Shown one piece after another: positions 25,802 through 36,700 of a stretch of DNA of 64,000 nucleotides. Source of the stretch: Caldilineaceae bacterium (lineage in GTDB: Bacteria > Chloroflexota > Anaerolineae > Caldilineales > Caldilineaceae). The stretch is from the NCBI GenBank assembly GCA_019637645.1, contig JAHBVH010000005.1, positions 62,001 through 126,000 on the forward strand, in the 5' to 3' direction. Made by a program: the position numbers and the translations under genes. Below the pieces are notes generated by a model. It was not told the DNA's origin, did no database searches, and saw nothing but the letters and a program-made list of their open reading frames with translations. Positions within the stretch are counted from its first letter, which is position 1, and the number at the start of each line of letters is the position of its first letter.

Positions 25802-28243
25802 TCACGTGGCAACACTGGTCAAATCGGCGACCGATAGGGTGCCAATGGGTTTTTGATGCCCATTTTCCTGTTGTACCACCACGAGTTGTTGCACGCGATT
25901 GTCCACGAGCTTTTTCATCGCCGCTTGCAGCGATTCGGTGGCTGTAACAGTGATCACGTCGCGATTCATGACGGTTTCGGTGGGTAATTCGAGCCACGAC
26001 GATGCATGACCATTGCTGCTGTCGTTGCTGCTATCGTTGCTGCTATCGTTGCTGCTATCGTTGCTGCTGTCGTTGCTGTGGCCGTTCCCGTTACTACTTT
26101 GGGCGCGCAGTAGATCGGTGCTGTGAACGACGCCCTGTAGATTGCCCTCTTGGTCAACGACAAAGACATCAATAACCGCCGGGTCACTCATGGCTTTGGC
26201 GACCTTGGCCAGGGGCGTGGTGGGGCGACAGGCAACGACCCGTTGGTGCATGAGATCGCGCACAACCTTGTCGTGCGGCTGCGCATTTCCGGCTTCGCTC
26301 TCTTCGATAATGGCCCGGTCAATTTCCTGAACTTCACTAAAACCACGGCGCACACAAGTGAGGTTGTCCTGCACCACGCGTTCGCCACGGCGACCGAAGT
26401 ATTTGCGTAGACTCTTTTCGACACCTACCATCAACGTATCTTGGCTCAGGCTGCGTCGCTCTAAGAAGGGCGTTGCTCTGAGGAAGACGCCGAGCAACAC
26501 GATCCCCTGCATACGCACTTGTAGATCGGGCAAGGACGCGACTTCGCGGGCAATCCCGGCGGCGTCCAAATAGAGCACCCGAATCTCCTTTTGGCGGATC
26601 ATGCGGCGCGCATAGGCGGGGATGCTATTCCATACCTGTTGGGGAGTAGTATGGGGCGATTGGACAAAGACTGTGCCGCCGGGTTGGAGCCCTTTGAGGG
26701 GATTGCCCGTATTAAACGCGTTAATATCGTTGAGCGGCACAAATTCAACAAAGTTGAGTTCGGAGTGGGTGCGGATCGGCTCTTCCGAGACCGTGAGATA
26801 ATAAGTGGTGGGTAGCCCCTTTTTCTCCGAGCCATACTTAGGGTAAGCCTGTACATAGAGATCAAAGAGATCGCCGACAATGGTGGCGATGACCTTGTTG
26901 GTGGTAACCGAACCATAACCGCCGACTGAGTGGCCGCGCATGGAGAAGGAGCCTGCCGGACGCACGTCGGGGTCGAAACTGCTATCCAACGCCAGTTCAT
27001 GGGTGATGCCTAGCGTAAAGTAGCGTCGCCCTTCGTTCATCATGTGTTTGACCGTGGCAATAAAGTCACCGGGCCGTACATCACGGCTGCCCAAACCAGC
27101 CGAGCCGCTGTAGACAATGGGCATGCGATGGATCTGTGGATAGTCGGGCGTGCCAACCAGGGCATCGGCAAAGGCCGCTTTGATCTCCGCGGTGAGGGGA
27201 TTGCTCTGGCCCAATGGCACATCCAGCCGTTCGATCACGGCAAAGGCTTTGACATTGCGTAAGGCTTCGACAATTTCCGGGCCAGGAAAAGGACGGAAGC
27301 TGGTGACATGGACGACGCCGATTTTATAGCCCATTTCCTGGCGCAGATAATCGCAGGTCACTTCCGCGGTTTCGGCCATGCCGCCCATGCAGACAATTGC
27401 GTACTCGGCATCTGCCATGCCGTAGCTCTCCACCAAGTCGTAGCGCCGACCGGTGAGTTGGAAATATTCGTCCATGGCATTTTTCAGAATGGGCTTAACC
27501 CGATCATAGAAATAACGCTGGGCAATTTTTCCCTTCATATAGCTGTCCTGATTTTGCACCACGCCCGACATCATGGGCACGGCTGGGTTCATCAGGTTCA
27601 GTAGCTTCTCGGCGGGGCTGCCGATGAATTCTTTCATCAGCTCGGGCTCAGGCAGAACCACATTTTCAATCGTGTGGGTGGTCAAAAAGCCGTCTTGGGC
27701 ATTCATGAAGGGCGTTTGGCTATCTTCGGCGGCCCGGCGCGCGATCAAGGCGAGATCGCCGGCGGCTTGGGCGTTTTTCCCAATGATGAGCCCCCAGCCG
27801 GTATCGGCCACGCCCATAATGTCATCGTGGCCGGCGTGGACGTTGAGGCTGTGGCTGGTGAGGGCGCGCGCGCCAATATGAAAGACAATCGGCAGACGCT
27901 TGCCCGAGATGACGTAGAGTACTTCTTTCATCAGAATCAAGCCCTGCCCCGAGGTAAAGTTGGTTACACGGCCACCAGCCACGGCAAACCCTTCGGCTGC
28001 TGAGGCGGATGAATGCTCACTCTCGGGTTCCATAAAGATCAACTTGTCGCCCCATAGGTTGGTTTTCCCATTGGCAACGGCTTCGGCATAATTGGACCCC
28101 ATCACCGTTGATGAGGTGATGGGATAAGCACAGGCCCCCTGGGTAATATTGGTCTCGACCCAACTGACGGTCCCACTGCCGTCGGATGTGGTGGGGATAC
28201 CAGGGTAACGAACAGGGATTGGGAGTTGTCCGTTTTCAGACAT
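25802..28243 (-). CDS. Pyruvate:ferredoxin oxidoreductase alpha/gamma subunit fused to two CBS domains
   Basis: 813 residues. Residues 1-640 match the N-terminal half of PFOR: GACAYPITSSTVMG, MEPESEHSSASAAEG, a pyrimidine-binding domain, then the gamma-type domain with FSMRGHSVGGYGSV. Residues about 655-812 are two CBS domains (VRDLMHQRVVACRP and VMNRDVITVTATES), separated by a Ser-Asn-Asp repeat (NDSS units, about 722-745). CBS pairs usually bind adenine nucleotides and regulate the attached enzyme, so the fusion suggests energy-state control of pyruvate oxidation (inference). GGAGGTG lies nine bases before ATG 28243. The gene leads a two-gene minus-strand operon with the beta subunit and diverges from the PDH genes. 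Confidence 0.92.
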   Translation of the reverse strand: MSENGQLPIPVRYPGIPTTSDGSGTVSWVETNITQGACAYPITSSTVMGSNYAEAVANGKTNLWGDKLIFMEPESEHSSASAAEGFAVAGGRVTNFTSGQGLILMKEVLYVISGKRLPIVFHIGARALTSHSLNVHAGHDDIMGVADTGWGLIIGKNAQAAGDLALIARRAAEDSQTPFMNAQDGFLTTHTIENVVLPEPELMKEFIGSPAEKLLNLMNPAVPMMSGVVQNQDSYMKGKIAQRYFYDRVKPILKNAMDEYFQLTGRRYDLVESYGMADAEYAIVCMGGMAETAEVTCDYLRQEMGYKIGVVHVTSFRPFPGPEIVEALRNVKAFAVIERLDVPLGQSNPLTAEIKAAFADALVGTPDYPQIHRMPIVYSGSAGLGSRDVRPGDFIATVKHMMNEGRRYFTLGITHELALDSSFDPDVRPAGSFSMRGHSVGGYGSVTTNKVIATIVGDLFDLYVQAYPKYGSEKKGLPTTYYLTVSEEPIRTHSELNFVEFVPLNDINAFNTGNPLKGLQPGGTVFVQSPHTTPQQVWNSIPAYARRMIRQKEIRVLYLDAAGIAREVASLPDLQVRMQGIVLLGVFLRATPFLERRSLSQDTLMVGVEKSLRKYFGRRGERVVQDNLTCVRRGFSEVQEIDRAIIEESEAGNAQPHDKVVRDLMHQRVVACRPTTPLAKVAKAMSDPAVIDVFVVDQEGNLQGVVHSTDLLRAQSSNGNGHSNDSSNDSSNDSSNDSSNDSSNGHASSWLELPTETVMNRDVITVTATESLQAAMKKLVDNRVQQLVVVQQENGHQKPIGTLSVADLTSVAT
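26012..26071. repeat. 12-bp tandem repeat inside the PFOR alpha gene
   Basis: Five units of the form GTTGCTGCTATC or close variants, with a degenerate sixth to 26083. In the minus-strand gene they encode NDSS repeats linking the two CBS domains. Unit length is a multiple of three, so copy-number change keeps the frame. Confidence 0.9.
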
Positions 28244-29077
28244 AAGTAAAGCACCTCCAAAATGAACCTTTGGGCTGTATCTTCCTGATGGTGAGTGTAT
28301 CGCGCAGGCGTGTCGTCAAAGCATTTACGCTGCGACTTGTGTAAATTGATCTCTGCTGCCTTACCGAGGCACGGGCAGGTGCCTGATAAATGTTGCAAAA
28401 CCGCGTCGAGAAAATGGAATTTACACAGGTTGTGCTATACTATCCTTTTGATCAGGGGTGGTATACAGCCGCCGTTGGTCGAACGCTCATTGGCTGTACA
28501 TGGTAACCTATGGGTTGCTACACACCATGGCTGGTTAGAAACCTTCGATGACAACCGCGTGAGCCGATCGAATCGTAAACAATTTTGATGTACCGCTCTG
28601 GTGCATTGCTGTAACAATGTATTTATGCTTATGGTATAGAAAGGAATTGTATCGTAAAAATGTGATGTTTACTCTCTGTCCATGACGGTGAACATGCGAC
28701 TATGCTCACTGGTATTGTCTTACTCTGCAAGTCATAAATCATGTAACATAAATCATGTATGGCATACATCATGGTGGAGCGAAAAGGCGGATCGGCAAGA
28801 TGGCAAATAGCTGCAGATCGCTCCAGTCTCAAAGCACTTCGGCGCGTTCCTCTCCCAAAAGCACGGGTGCATCAGGTAAGCCCCCATTTTGCTTACACTT
28901 GCAAACCCTGTAAAGATTCAATGGATCGATGAAATGCCGCACTGCGGTCATCGTCCACCTGTTCTGCACAAGCGCATAGATCTTAGATTAGTCCAAATGA
29001 GTGGAGAGAGCGATACCAACCATTATACTAAGGTTTACCAAAAAGACAAAAGTCGCTAAAGACGCCATTTCGCTTTG

Positions 29078-29130
29078 GTTGTATATCCAATAGTTGTATA
29101 TCCAATAATTGTATAATGTGCATAATGTGC
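29078..29130. repeat. Short tandem repeats upstream of PDH operon
   Basis: GTTGTATATCCAATA occurs at 29078-29092 and 29093-29107; ATAATGTGC occurs at 29113-29121 and 29122-29130. They flank and overlap the candidate -10 box. Confidence 0.75.
29112..29117 (+). promoter_or_regulatory. Candidate -10 box for the PDH operon
   Basis: Perfect TATAAT, with no convincing -35 at the standard distance. The tandem repeats upstream may be activator sites. It would give a leader of about 215 nt before E1-alpha. Confidence 0.4.
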
Positions 29131-29340
29131 AAACGAATCGCCGAGCTAGGCGAGCGCTTTCATCAATGGCGTAAACGAAGCCCAGCCATCCAGGCTACTT
29201 GGCAAACCCTAGACCGAATGGCCCATGGTACCCGCTCAAACCGCATAAAAAGCTGCCTAAAAAAATTGAACTATTGGTTAAAAGATAAAAACTTACCCAA
29301 TTGGGGCATTATGTCCCCATCCATAAGGAGGCCGAACTTC

Positions 29341-30396
29341 ATGACAACATCGGTAGCGACCGGACCGGCAAACGTGATTTCGATGGATGCCAGTGTTCCT
29401 TCTGCGCAAGCAAAGTATACAGAAGGGAAAGGCGTTCTCTCAACCGAGCAACTGACCGAAATGTATCGGCGGATGGTGTTGATTCGCCGGGTGGAAGAGT
29501 CACTGCTCCAACTGGCGACCTCAGGCAAGATTGGGGGGGCTATGCATACGGCCATTGGTCACGAAGCCAATGCTGTGGGCACCGCCGCCGCCTTGCGCCC
29601 CGAAGATTATTTAACCTGTACCTACCGTGGTCACCATCATTCCTTGGCCCGTGGGATGGATGCGGGCCGCGCCATTGCCGAAGTATTGGGCAAAGCCGAT
29701 GGCTTTGCTAAGGGCAAAGGGGGCTCCATGCACTTTATTGATCCTTCCTTGGGCTTGATGGGGGCGAATGGTATTGTGGGGGCGCAGGTTCCGCATGCGG
29801 CAGGCATGGCGTTGGCCGCGAAATTGCGGGGCGAAGACCGGGTTGCGATTACCTTTTTTGGCGACGGGGCCATCTACCAAGGGGTTATGCATGAAACGTT
29901 TAATATCGCGCAAAAATGGAAATTGCCGGTTATTTTCTATTGTGAAAACAACCGCTATTCCGAAATGACGCCCATCAGTCGCACCTCGTCGTTTGAAGAG
30001 CTTTATAAAGTGGGGCAAGCTTATGGCATGGAAAGCTTGCAGATCGATGGCAACGATGTCGAGGTTGTCTACCAAGCGGTCACCAGTGCGGCGGCCCGGG
30101 CCCGGGCTGGCGAAGGACCAACCTTTATCGAAGGGATTACCTATCGGCTTGCCGGTCATATGTCCGGTGATCTGGAAACCTACCGTTCGGCCAAAGAGAT
30201 CGAGCTACAGCGTGAATATGAGCCTCTGACGGTCTTGCGCGGTCGCTTGATCGAGCGGGGTGTAGAGAAGGGTACGATCGGGGGGATCGAAGCCGAAGTC
30301 GATGGCGATGTGGAAGAAGCGGTCGAATTTGCCCAAACGAGCCCCTGGCCTGACTTGGCCGAGGCTTATACGGATGTCTACGCTCAACCGGCATAG
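29341..30396 (+). CDS. pdhA: Pyruvate dehydrogenase E1 component, alpha subunit
   Basis: 351 residues from ATG 29341, placed by AAGGAGG nine bases upstream; starts at 29311 and 29116 are in frame but lack a site. Marks are [31 protein letters not shown], and the TPP/Mg motif [15 protein letters not shown]. With the E1-beta subunit it decarboxylates a 2-oxo acid, probably pyruvate, and passes the acetyl group to E2 lipoate. Branched-chain or acetoin dehydrogenases are close relatives and cannot be fully excluded. It is first in a plus-strand operon with E1-beta and E2; no E3 gene is present in the window. Confidence 0.9.
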   Translation: MTTSVATGPANVISMDASVPSAQAKYTEGKGVLSTEQLTEMYRRMVLIRRVEESLLQLATSGKIGGAMHTAIGHEANAVGTAAALRPEDYLTCTYRGHHHSLARGMDAGRAIAEVLGKADGFAKGKGGSMHFIDPSLGLMGANGIVGAQVPHAAGMALAAKLRGEDRVAITFFGDGAIYQGVMHETFNIAQKWKLPVIFYCENNRYSEMTPISRTSSFEELYKVGQAYGMESLQIDGNDVEVVYQAVTSAAARARAGEGPTFIEGITYRLAGHMSGDLETYRSAKEIELQREYEPLTVLRGRLIERGVEKGTIGGIEAEVDGDVEEAVEFAQTSPWPDLAEAYTDVYAQPA

Positions 30397-30495
30397 CCTG
30401 GCGTGTGACTCGCATAAGTGGGGCGTATCGCTTGTCTGCCGGTAGCAAACCGATGATAGATGATGAGGACTTACGTACTTAGCATGTGGTGCCAG

Positions 30496-30528
30496 AAAGC
30501 TAACAGCTTTTCAAAGTCTGTCAGCTTT
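30496..30528. terminator. Hairpin between E1-alpha and E1-beta
   Basis: Arms AAAGCTAACAG (30496-30506) and CTGTCAGCTTT (30518-30528), one mismatch. It sits in a 277-bp spacer within the operon, and is related to the hairpins at 58302 and 60737. Confidence 0.45.
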
Positions 30529-30673
30529 GGCCCTGCGTAAGTCATCGTGATAACTAAGAATTGAGAATGCTCATCATGCCAAGGCGAACCGCTCTTCGCT
30601 TCTCACCTGTAACGGAAGCGGGATGGCGAGCCAGTATCTTTGGGGTGGTGGGCGATTGATAAAGGCTGGAGCA

Positions 30674-31657
30674 ATGCGTAGAGTACGATATATCGATGCT
30701 GTAAATGAAGCGCTCAAAGACGAAATGCGGCGCGATGAGAGCGTTTTCTTGATGGGGGAGGATATTGGCCGCTATGGCGGTCTATTTCGGGTAACGCGTA
30801 ATCTTTTTGATGAGTTTGGCGATAAACGCCTGCTAGACACACCGATTAGTGAGCAGGGCTTTATGGGCATGGCCGTCGGTGCGGCTATGGTTGGTCTAAA
30901 ACCCGTTGTCGAACTTATGTATATGGACTTTTTCCTCGTCTGTGCTGATCAGATCTTTAACCAAGCCGCCAAAATGCATTACATGACGGGCGGTTTGGTG
31001 CAAGTGCCTTTGGTGATCCGTGGGCAGCATGGGGGCGGTAAGAGTTATGGCTCTCAGCATAGTCAGAGTGTCGAGAGTGTCTTTTCCCAATTCCCGGGAA
31101 TTAAGGTTGTCACTCCCTCCACACCCTATGATGCCAAAGGGCTTCTGGTGGCCGCGATCCGCGACCCCAATCCTGTGGTCTTCCTCGAACACAAAATGCT
31201 CTATAACAAATCCGGGGAAATGCCCGATCCCAATGAGGATTATATCGTGCCGATGGGCAAAGCCGCGGTGCGCCGCGAAGGTAGCGATCTCACCTTAGTT
31301 TCGTTCCACTACTGTCTTATCGAAGCGCTTGAAGCTGCGGATGAATTGGCCGAAGAGCATGGGATCAACCTAGAGGTCATCGACTTGCGCACGATTGTCC
31401 CCTTGGATATGGAGACGGTCTATGCTTCAGTGGCAAAAACGGGTCGCCTCTTAGCGGTGCATGAATCCCAATCCAACTGTGGTATTGGTGCCGAGATCGT
31501 GGCGCGGATTTACGAGGAAGCCCCTCATCTGTTAAAAGCACCGGCCCGTCGGCTGGGGATGGCCCCCGTCTCGATCCCCGTCTCGAAAGAGCTGGAAGCT
31601 GAGGTATTGCCCTGGAAGCAAAATATCAAAGCGGCTGTTTTAAAGATGCTGAAATAA
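30674..31657 (+). CDS. pdhB: Pyruvate dehydrogenase E1 component, beta subunit
   Basis: 327 residues from ATG 30674, giving the usual [14 protein letters not shown] beginning; AAAGG lies eight bases upstream. ATG 30623 is an alternative that adds 17 residues. Marks are [44 protein letters not shown] and [14 protein letters not shown]. It forms the E1 heterotetramer with the upstream subunit and completes the TPP site. The 277-bp gap to E1-alpha holds a hairpin, so expression of the two may be partly uncoupled. Confidence 0.92.
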   Translation: MRRVRYIDAVNEALKDEMRRDESVFLMGEDIGRYGGLFRVTRNLFDEFGDKRLLDTPISEQGFMGMAVGAAMVGLKPVVELMYMDFFLVCADQIFNQAAKMHYMTGGLVQVPLVIRGQHGGGKSYGSQHSQSVESVFSQFPGIKVVTPSTPYDAKGLLVAAIRDPNPVVFLEHKMLYNKSGEMPDPNEDYIVPMGKAAVRREGSDLTLVSFHYCLIEALEAADELAEEHGINLEVIDLRTIVPLDMETVYASVAKTGRLLAVHESQSNCGIGAEIVARIYEEAPHLLKAPARRLGMAPVSIPVSKELEAEVLPWKQNIKAAVLKMLK

Positions 31658-31660
31658 CTC

Positions 31661-31686
31661 AATCTCCAGTCCTAATCTCCAGTCCT
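31661..31686. repeat. 13-bp tandem repeat between E1-beta and E2
   Basis: AATCTCCAGTCCT occurs at 31661-31673 and 31674-31686, with a decayed third copy after it. It starts three bases after the E1-beta stop. Confidence 0.7.
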
Positions 31687-31767
31687 AGTCTCCAATCGCT
31701 AGTTTCCCAACGAGCGTAGGGCCGCAGAGACTGCAGAGTAGCGATTTAGCCGATAGCGAGGAAAGTC

Positions 31768-33276
31768 ATGGCAACCGAAGTAAAGTTACCCGATTTAGGT
31801 GAAGGCGTTGAAGAAGCCTCCATCAGCCGCTGGCTCGTGAAAGAAGGGGACACCGTGAATGCGGGTGATCCCATTTTAGAAGTGGCGACCGACAAGGTTG
31901 ACACCGAAATGCCTGCCCCTGTCAGTGGCAAGATTTTGAAGATTCATGTGCGGGAGAACGAGATCGCAACCCCCGCAACCGTATTAGCTATGATTGGCGC
32001 CGAGGGAGAAAGCGCCGACTCGGCACCGGCAGCCGAAAAAGCTGCTGAACCCGCTCCCGCCAAGCCAGCTACCACCGCCACGCCGCCCGCCGAAGCCCCT
32101 GCCGATGCGCAGGATGTCAAGGCGACACCCGTAGCCAAGCGCGTTGCTGCCGAACGGGGCGTCACGCTGAGTGGCATTGCGGGCACCGGCCCAGGGGGGC
32201 AAATTACCAAAGAAGATGTCTTGGCCCGCGCCGAACAAGGCAGTGCCACTCCGTCTGCCGGGGAAGGGCTGCCCGGCGAGTTGGCCGATGTGGCGAGTTT
32301 GGAAGTGCGCCGACTCGCCGCCGACTATAATTTGGAACTCTACGACGTGGCCGCGGGGCGACCCCTCAGCGCATTGACCCGGTATGATGTGTATAAGGCC
32401 GCGGGCGTCGAGGTTGGGCAACAGTTCTTGCCGCCCAAAGATTGGACCCCTACTGCCGCCACACCCGCCCCGACTACGGCATCCGCTCCCGCACGCGAAG
32501 GGGAACCGGCTAAAGCACCGGCCAAAGCGCCTGCCCCAGCAGGCCCAGCCGGTGGTGAAGAGCTGATCAAGCCCAATCGGATGCGGCAGTTGATTGCCAA
32601 AAACACCTTTGAAAGCTTACAATCATCACCCCAACTGACCACTTGGCATGATGTAGATATGACCGCGGTGATCAATCATCGCAAGGCGCACAAGAACGAG
32701 TTTGCTGCCCAGGGGGTCAACCTTACCATTACAGCCTACCTAGTTGCTGCCACCATTGAAGGGCTCAAGGCCATTCCGGCGGCCAATGGCATGTGGACCA
32801 ATGACGGAATTCTCATCCGCCATTATTACAACATTGGCATGGCGGCTTCTATGCCCGCCGACAAATATGGCTTGGGGGGGCTGATCGTCCCTGTCATTAA
32901 AAATGCTGGCGATCTAAATCTGCTGGGTATCGCGCGGCAAGTCAACGAACTGGCCGAAAAGGCCCGTGCCAACAAACTGACCGGTGAGGATCTCCAAGGG
33001 GGGACCTTTACCCTCACCAACTACGGCACCTCGGGAAGCGTCTTCCAAACCCCTATCATCCACCAGGGGCAAGCAGGCATTCTGGGCACTGGCGCCATTG
33101 AAAAGCGCGCGGTTGTCGTCAGCAATGGTAGCCCCTTGGAAGCCAATTTGGGTGACTATCTGGCCTTTAAGCCAATGATTACGCTGGCTTTGACCTTCGA
33201 CCATCGTGTGCTGGATGGGGCCACAGCCGATGCCTTCTGTGTGACAGTGAAGAAAACTTTGGAAGGCTGGCACTAA
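31768..33276 (+). CDS. pdhC: Dihydrolipoamide acyltransferase (E2) with two peripheral-subunit-binding regions
   Basis: 502 residues. An N-terminal lipoyl domain carries the lipoylated lysine K43 (EVATDKVDTE). An Ala/Pro linker leads to a normal subunit-binding domain at about 116-155 (TPVAKRVAAERGV, GTGPGGQITKEDV). A second, weaker copy follows at about 172-212 (LEVRRLAADYNLELYDVAAG, LTRYDVYKA). A second Ala/Pro linker then leads to the catalytic acyltransferase domain from about 265, with HRVLDGATAD giving the catalytic H479 and D483. It forms the complex core and transfers the acyl group from lipoate to CoA. GCGAGGAAAG precedes ATG 31768. It is last in the operon, followed by a strong terminator. 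Confidence 0.93.
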   Translation: MATEVKLPDLGEGVEEASISRWLVKEGDTVNAGDPILEVATDKVDTEMPAPVSGKILKIHVRENEIATPATVLAMIGAEGESADSAPAAEKAAEPAPAKPATTATPPAEAPADAQDVKATPVAKRVAAERGVTLSGIAGTGPGGQITKEDVLARAEQGSATPSAGEGLPGELADVASLEVRRLAADYNLELYDVAAGRPLSALTRYDVYKAAGVEVGQQFLPPKDWTPTAATPAPTTASAPAREGEPAKAPAKAPAPAGPAGGEELIKPNRMRQLIAKNTFESLQSSPQLTTWHDVDMTAVINHRKAHKNEFAAQGVNLTITAYLVAATIEGLKAIPAANGMWTNDGILIRHYYNIGMAASMPADKYGLGGLIVPVIKNAGDLNLLGIARQVNELAEKARANKLTGEDLQGGTFTLTNYGTSGSVFQTPIIHQGQAGILGTGAIEKRAVVVSNGSPLEANLGDYLAFKPMITLALTFDHRVLDGATADAFCVTVKKTLEGWH

Positions 33277-33400
33277 TTCCCCAGCCGTTTGCTTATCTAA
33301 GCAATGGTTAGAACCCATGTAATTGGTGGGTAGGAGCAAAGACCCGACCGGTGTGGACGAGTCATCCCTTCTGCTGAAATAGTTGCTAACCAATGTTGCC

Positions 33401-33430
33401 AAAAGGGCGAGTCGCCAGACTCGCCCTTTT
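33401..33430 (+). terminator. Terminator of the PDH operon
   Basis: 13-bp perfect arms AAAAGGGCGAGTC and GACTCGCCCTTTT with a GCCA loop, ending in a T-run. Confidence 0.9.
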
Positions 33431-33774
33431 CTTTGCGTTCCTATGGCGGCAGACCGCAAGCTCCGCTCTTTCCTTTATCCTGAAAATGTCTTAGTATGCC
33501 TACCTTCATTTGCTAGGAGACCTAGATATTTTTACTGGTCAAACGGTGGTTGACAAATTTGCTGCATTCTGACATACTTTTCTGGTAAAGTAAATTACGA
33601 AAAAGTAATGTTTGATTTCTCTCTATAGACGATCCATAGGTAACATAGATAGTTGATACGATTTGTAGCCTAACCACTTTGTGAAACCGCTCAGATCCTG
33701 CTGGATGTAAATGCTACGGTCGTTCCACACTCATTGCCAACTCCAATCCTCACCCAATTAAAAGGAATATTCTT
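33431..33774. other. Upstream region of the first beta-helix gene
   Basis: 344 bases without a gene. A promoter-like pair, TTGACA (33550-33555) and CATACT (33573-33578) with a 17-bp spacer, would start transcription about 190 nt before ATG 33775. No other structure was seen. Confidence 0.55.
33550..33578 (+). promoter_or_regulatory. Promoter for the first beta-helix protein
   Basis: TTGACA-17-CATACT. The spacer begins AATTT, as does that of the WXG promoter at 5262. Confidence 0.55.
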
Positions 33775-36700
33775 ATGTTTCGGCAAAACCATTTCTTCGC
33801 TCACGCCTTCGCCAGCACAGCGAAGGTCGGAGGCGTATGGAGAGCCAGCCTAATACAGGGGCTTCTATGCCGACCTGTTTGCCGACCAGATCAACTGCGC
33901 GCCATCATCATTGGGCTCTTCTTGGCATTATTCTTTTTCCATGCACCAGTCCGTGCCGCGTCGATTCCCGTTGATGGCACCACCTGTACCCTTGCCGATG
34001 CGATTCAGGCCGCCAATACCGACGCGCCGGTTGGTGGGTGTAGCGCGGGCGCGGGCGCGGATACGCTCACCTTGTCCGCTTCAGTTAGCCTCGCCAGCGC
34101 CTACCAAAGTAGCAGCAATGGTCTGCCAGTGATCACCAGCACCCTGACCATAGACGGCGCTGGCCATATGATCCAACGGGTGAGCAGTGCTGGGGCATTT
34201 CGCCTCCTAGAGGTAGGCACAGCTGGTCGTCTAACGTTGACGCGGGTGACGCTCGCCGGGGGCAATATCGCCAGCAGTGGCGGCGGCCTCTATAGCAGTG
34301 GCGTGCTGACGCTGACCCACAGCGCGATCATCAGCAATACGGCGATAGGGGGCGGGGGGGGGCTTGCCCTGGCCGCCGGTAGCGTGGCAAGGGTCGAGAA
34401 TAACACCTTTAGTGGCAACCAGGCGGACGAAGGCGGGGGGATTCAAATCAGTGGCGCGCTCACACTGACCCATAACACCTTCGTCAACAATACGGCTACC
34501 ACGCGCGCCGGTGGCTTCATTGTCATGGGGACAGGTACCCTGAACTATAGGGCCAATCTCATCAGCGGTAATAGCGCACCCACCGCCGCCGAAGTCATCT
34601 CCCTCAACGTGCCAGGGGTAGCCAGCCAGGGTTATAATCTCTATGGCTTCGACTCGGATCCTGGGCTTGGTAATAGCATCTCTTTCGCCCCCACCGATCA
34701 GGTTCCCGCGCAACCGCTAGCCGAGATTGTCAATCCGCTCCTGACAGATAATGGCGCAGCTTCTGGCTATGTTACGCTGACCCATGCGTTGGTGGCAGGC
34801 AGCCCAGCCGTTGATAGCGCGGTGACGAGTGGCTTTGCCACCGACCAACGCGGGCGGCCGCGCCGACAGGGACTCCGCAATGACACTGGCGCAATGGAAA
34901 TGATGAGCGTTTTTCTGCAGGGCCGGGATTGTCTCTTGGCCGATGCCATTGTGGCCGCCAATGAGGATGCCCCCAGCGGCACCTGCCCCGCGGGCAATGG
35001 CGTGGACACACTGGTCTTGAACAATGTGGTTACCCTGACAACTGCCTATGCAGCTGACATGGGCCTGCCCGCCATCACCACGACGATGGCGATTGAGGGC
35101 AATGGCAATCTGATCTTGCGCGCACCAACGGCCCCGGCCTTTCGTCTGCTGACCATTGGTGCCGCTGGTCACCTGACGCTGACCCAGGTGACCGTCCGTG
35201 GGGGCAATAGTGATACCGGGGCAGGCATCCTCAACGAAGGGCAGCTAGTCGTCAGCAATAGCACCATTGATAGTAATACGGCTAATAATGAGGGAGGTGG
35301 TCTGGCGAATACGGGGACGCTAACCATGACGAACAGCACCCTCAACGATAATACCGCGCTGACGAATGGTGGCGCGTTGCGGAATACCGGCACCGCGACC
35401 TTGCTCAATAGCACGGTGAGCGGTAATAGCGTGAGTGGCGGCTCGGGAGGTGGCTTGGGCAATACGGGGACGTTGACCTTGATCAACACCACCGTGACAG
35501 GCAATGCGGTTAGTGGGAATGGGGGGGGCTTGGTGAACTCTGGCACGCTCACCCTGATCCGCAGCTTAATCAGTGGGAATATGGCAGGGGGCACAGGGCC
35601 AGAAGTGCAGGATAACGCGGGCGTTATCAACAGCAACAACTACAACCTCATTGGCTATAGCAATGACGCGCGTAGCGCTGGTTTCACGCCAAGCGGCACG
35701 GATCTGATCCCCAGCGTTGCCTTGACGGCGGTTCTTAACCCGCTTCTCGGTGGCTATGGGGGCGATACCTGGACCCATGCCCTGGCCAGTGGCAGTCCTG
35801 CCATCGACGCGGCGGGCAGCACTATGCTGGCCACCGACCAACGCGGGCGATCCCGGCCCGAAGGTGCGGCGGGTGATATTGGGGCAGTCGAGGCGGTGGT
35901 GAATGCCCGGTTAAATGGCAGCGAATGCGACCTGATCGATGCCATCTACGCCGCTAACCGTGATAGTGTCTTCGGTGGGTGCTCCGCCGGAAATGGAGCA
36001 GATCTCATCACCCTCATCGACGATGTCGTGCTGTTCGATTCGCGTGTCGGTCCCGCGGAAACGGGCAACGGCTTGCCGATGATCACCAGCACGCTGACCA
36101 TTTCCGGTGCAGGCTATACCATTCGCCGTGTTCCAACGGCGCCAGCATTGAGCATCCTGGGGATTGGATCTACCGGTGTGGTTACGGTGACCAATATCAT
36201 GATAACCGGTGGTGCTGGGATGGGGGGGATCTTGAATGGAGGCGAGTTGACGCTGCTCAATAGTACCGTCTACAGCAATGTGAGCATTGCCTATGCAGGC
36301 GGGATTACTTCCATAGGCAGCCTAACGGTGACAAACTCGACCATTAGTCAAAATACAGGTTTCTACGCCGGTGGCATCGCCAGCCTGGGACCCAATGCCA
36401 AACTAACCCATAATACAGTCACCGATAATAGCGCATTGTTTGGCGCCGGGGGCGTTTTGGCGTTGGGCAGCATGATGACCATGACCGGGAATCTTGTTAG
36501 TGGCAATCGTGGGGGAATAATCGCTGAGGCGGCTGCCATTGGCCCGTTAGCAAGCAGTTATAATCTCTATGGTCACGCCAACATTAGTGGCACACTGGAC
36601 ATAACCCTCGATGGCACCGACATTGTCCCCACGGTGCCCATCACAGAGATTATTAACACCACCTTGGGTGATTATGGTGGGGATACTTGGACCTATTGGT

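Larger units (their letters stand above)
28244..29340. other. 1.1-kb divergent region between PFOR and PDH genes
   Basis: No supportable gene. A frame in phase with E1-alpha extends upstream to 29116 but lacks a ribosome site and family resemblance. Visible elements are a 10-bp inverted repeat TGTGTAAATT (28338-28347) and AATTTACACA (28418-28427), two 15-bp tandem copies at 29078-29107, a consensus -10 box at 29112-29117, and a short GGGG...CCCC hairpin just before the E1-alpha ribosome site. It probably carries both operons' control sites. 28450-29050 shows nothing recognisable. Confidence 0.6.

Noticed and set aside
28418..28427. Rex-type operator
   Set aside because: Half-sites resemble TTGTG/CACAA words but lie about 70 nt apart, unlike a contiguous Rex box.
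29116..29340. Longer E1-alpha start or separate upstream gene
   Set aside because: In frame and open, but AAGGAGG directly before ATG 29341 and family length favour the shorter form.
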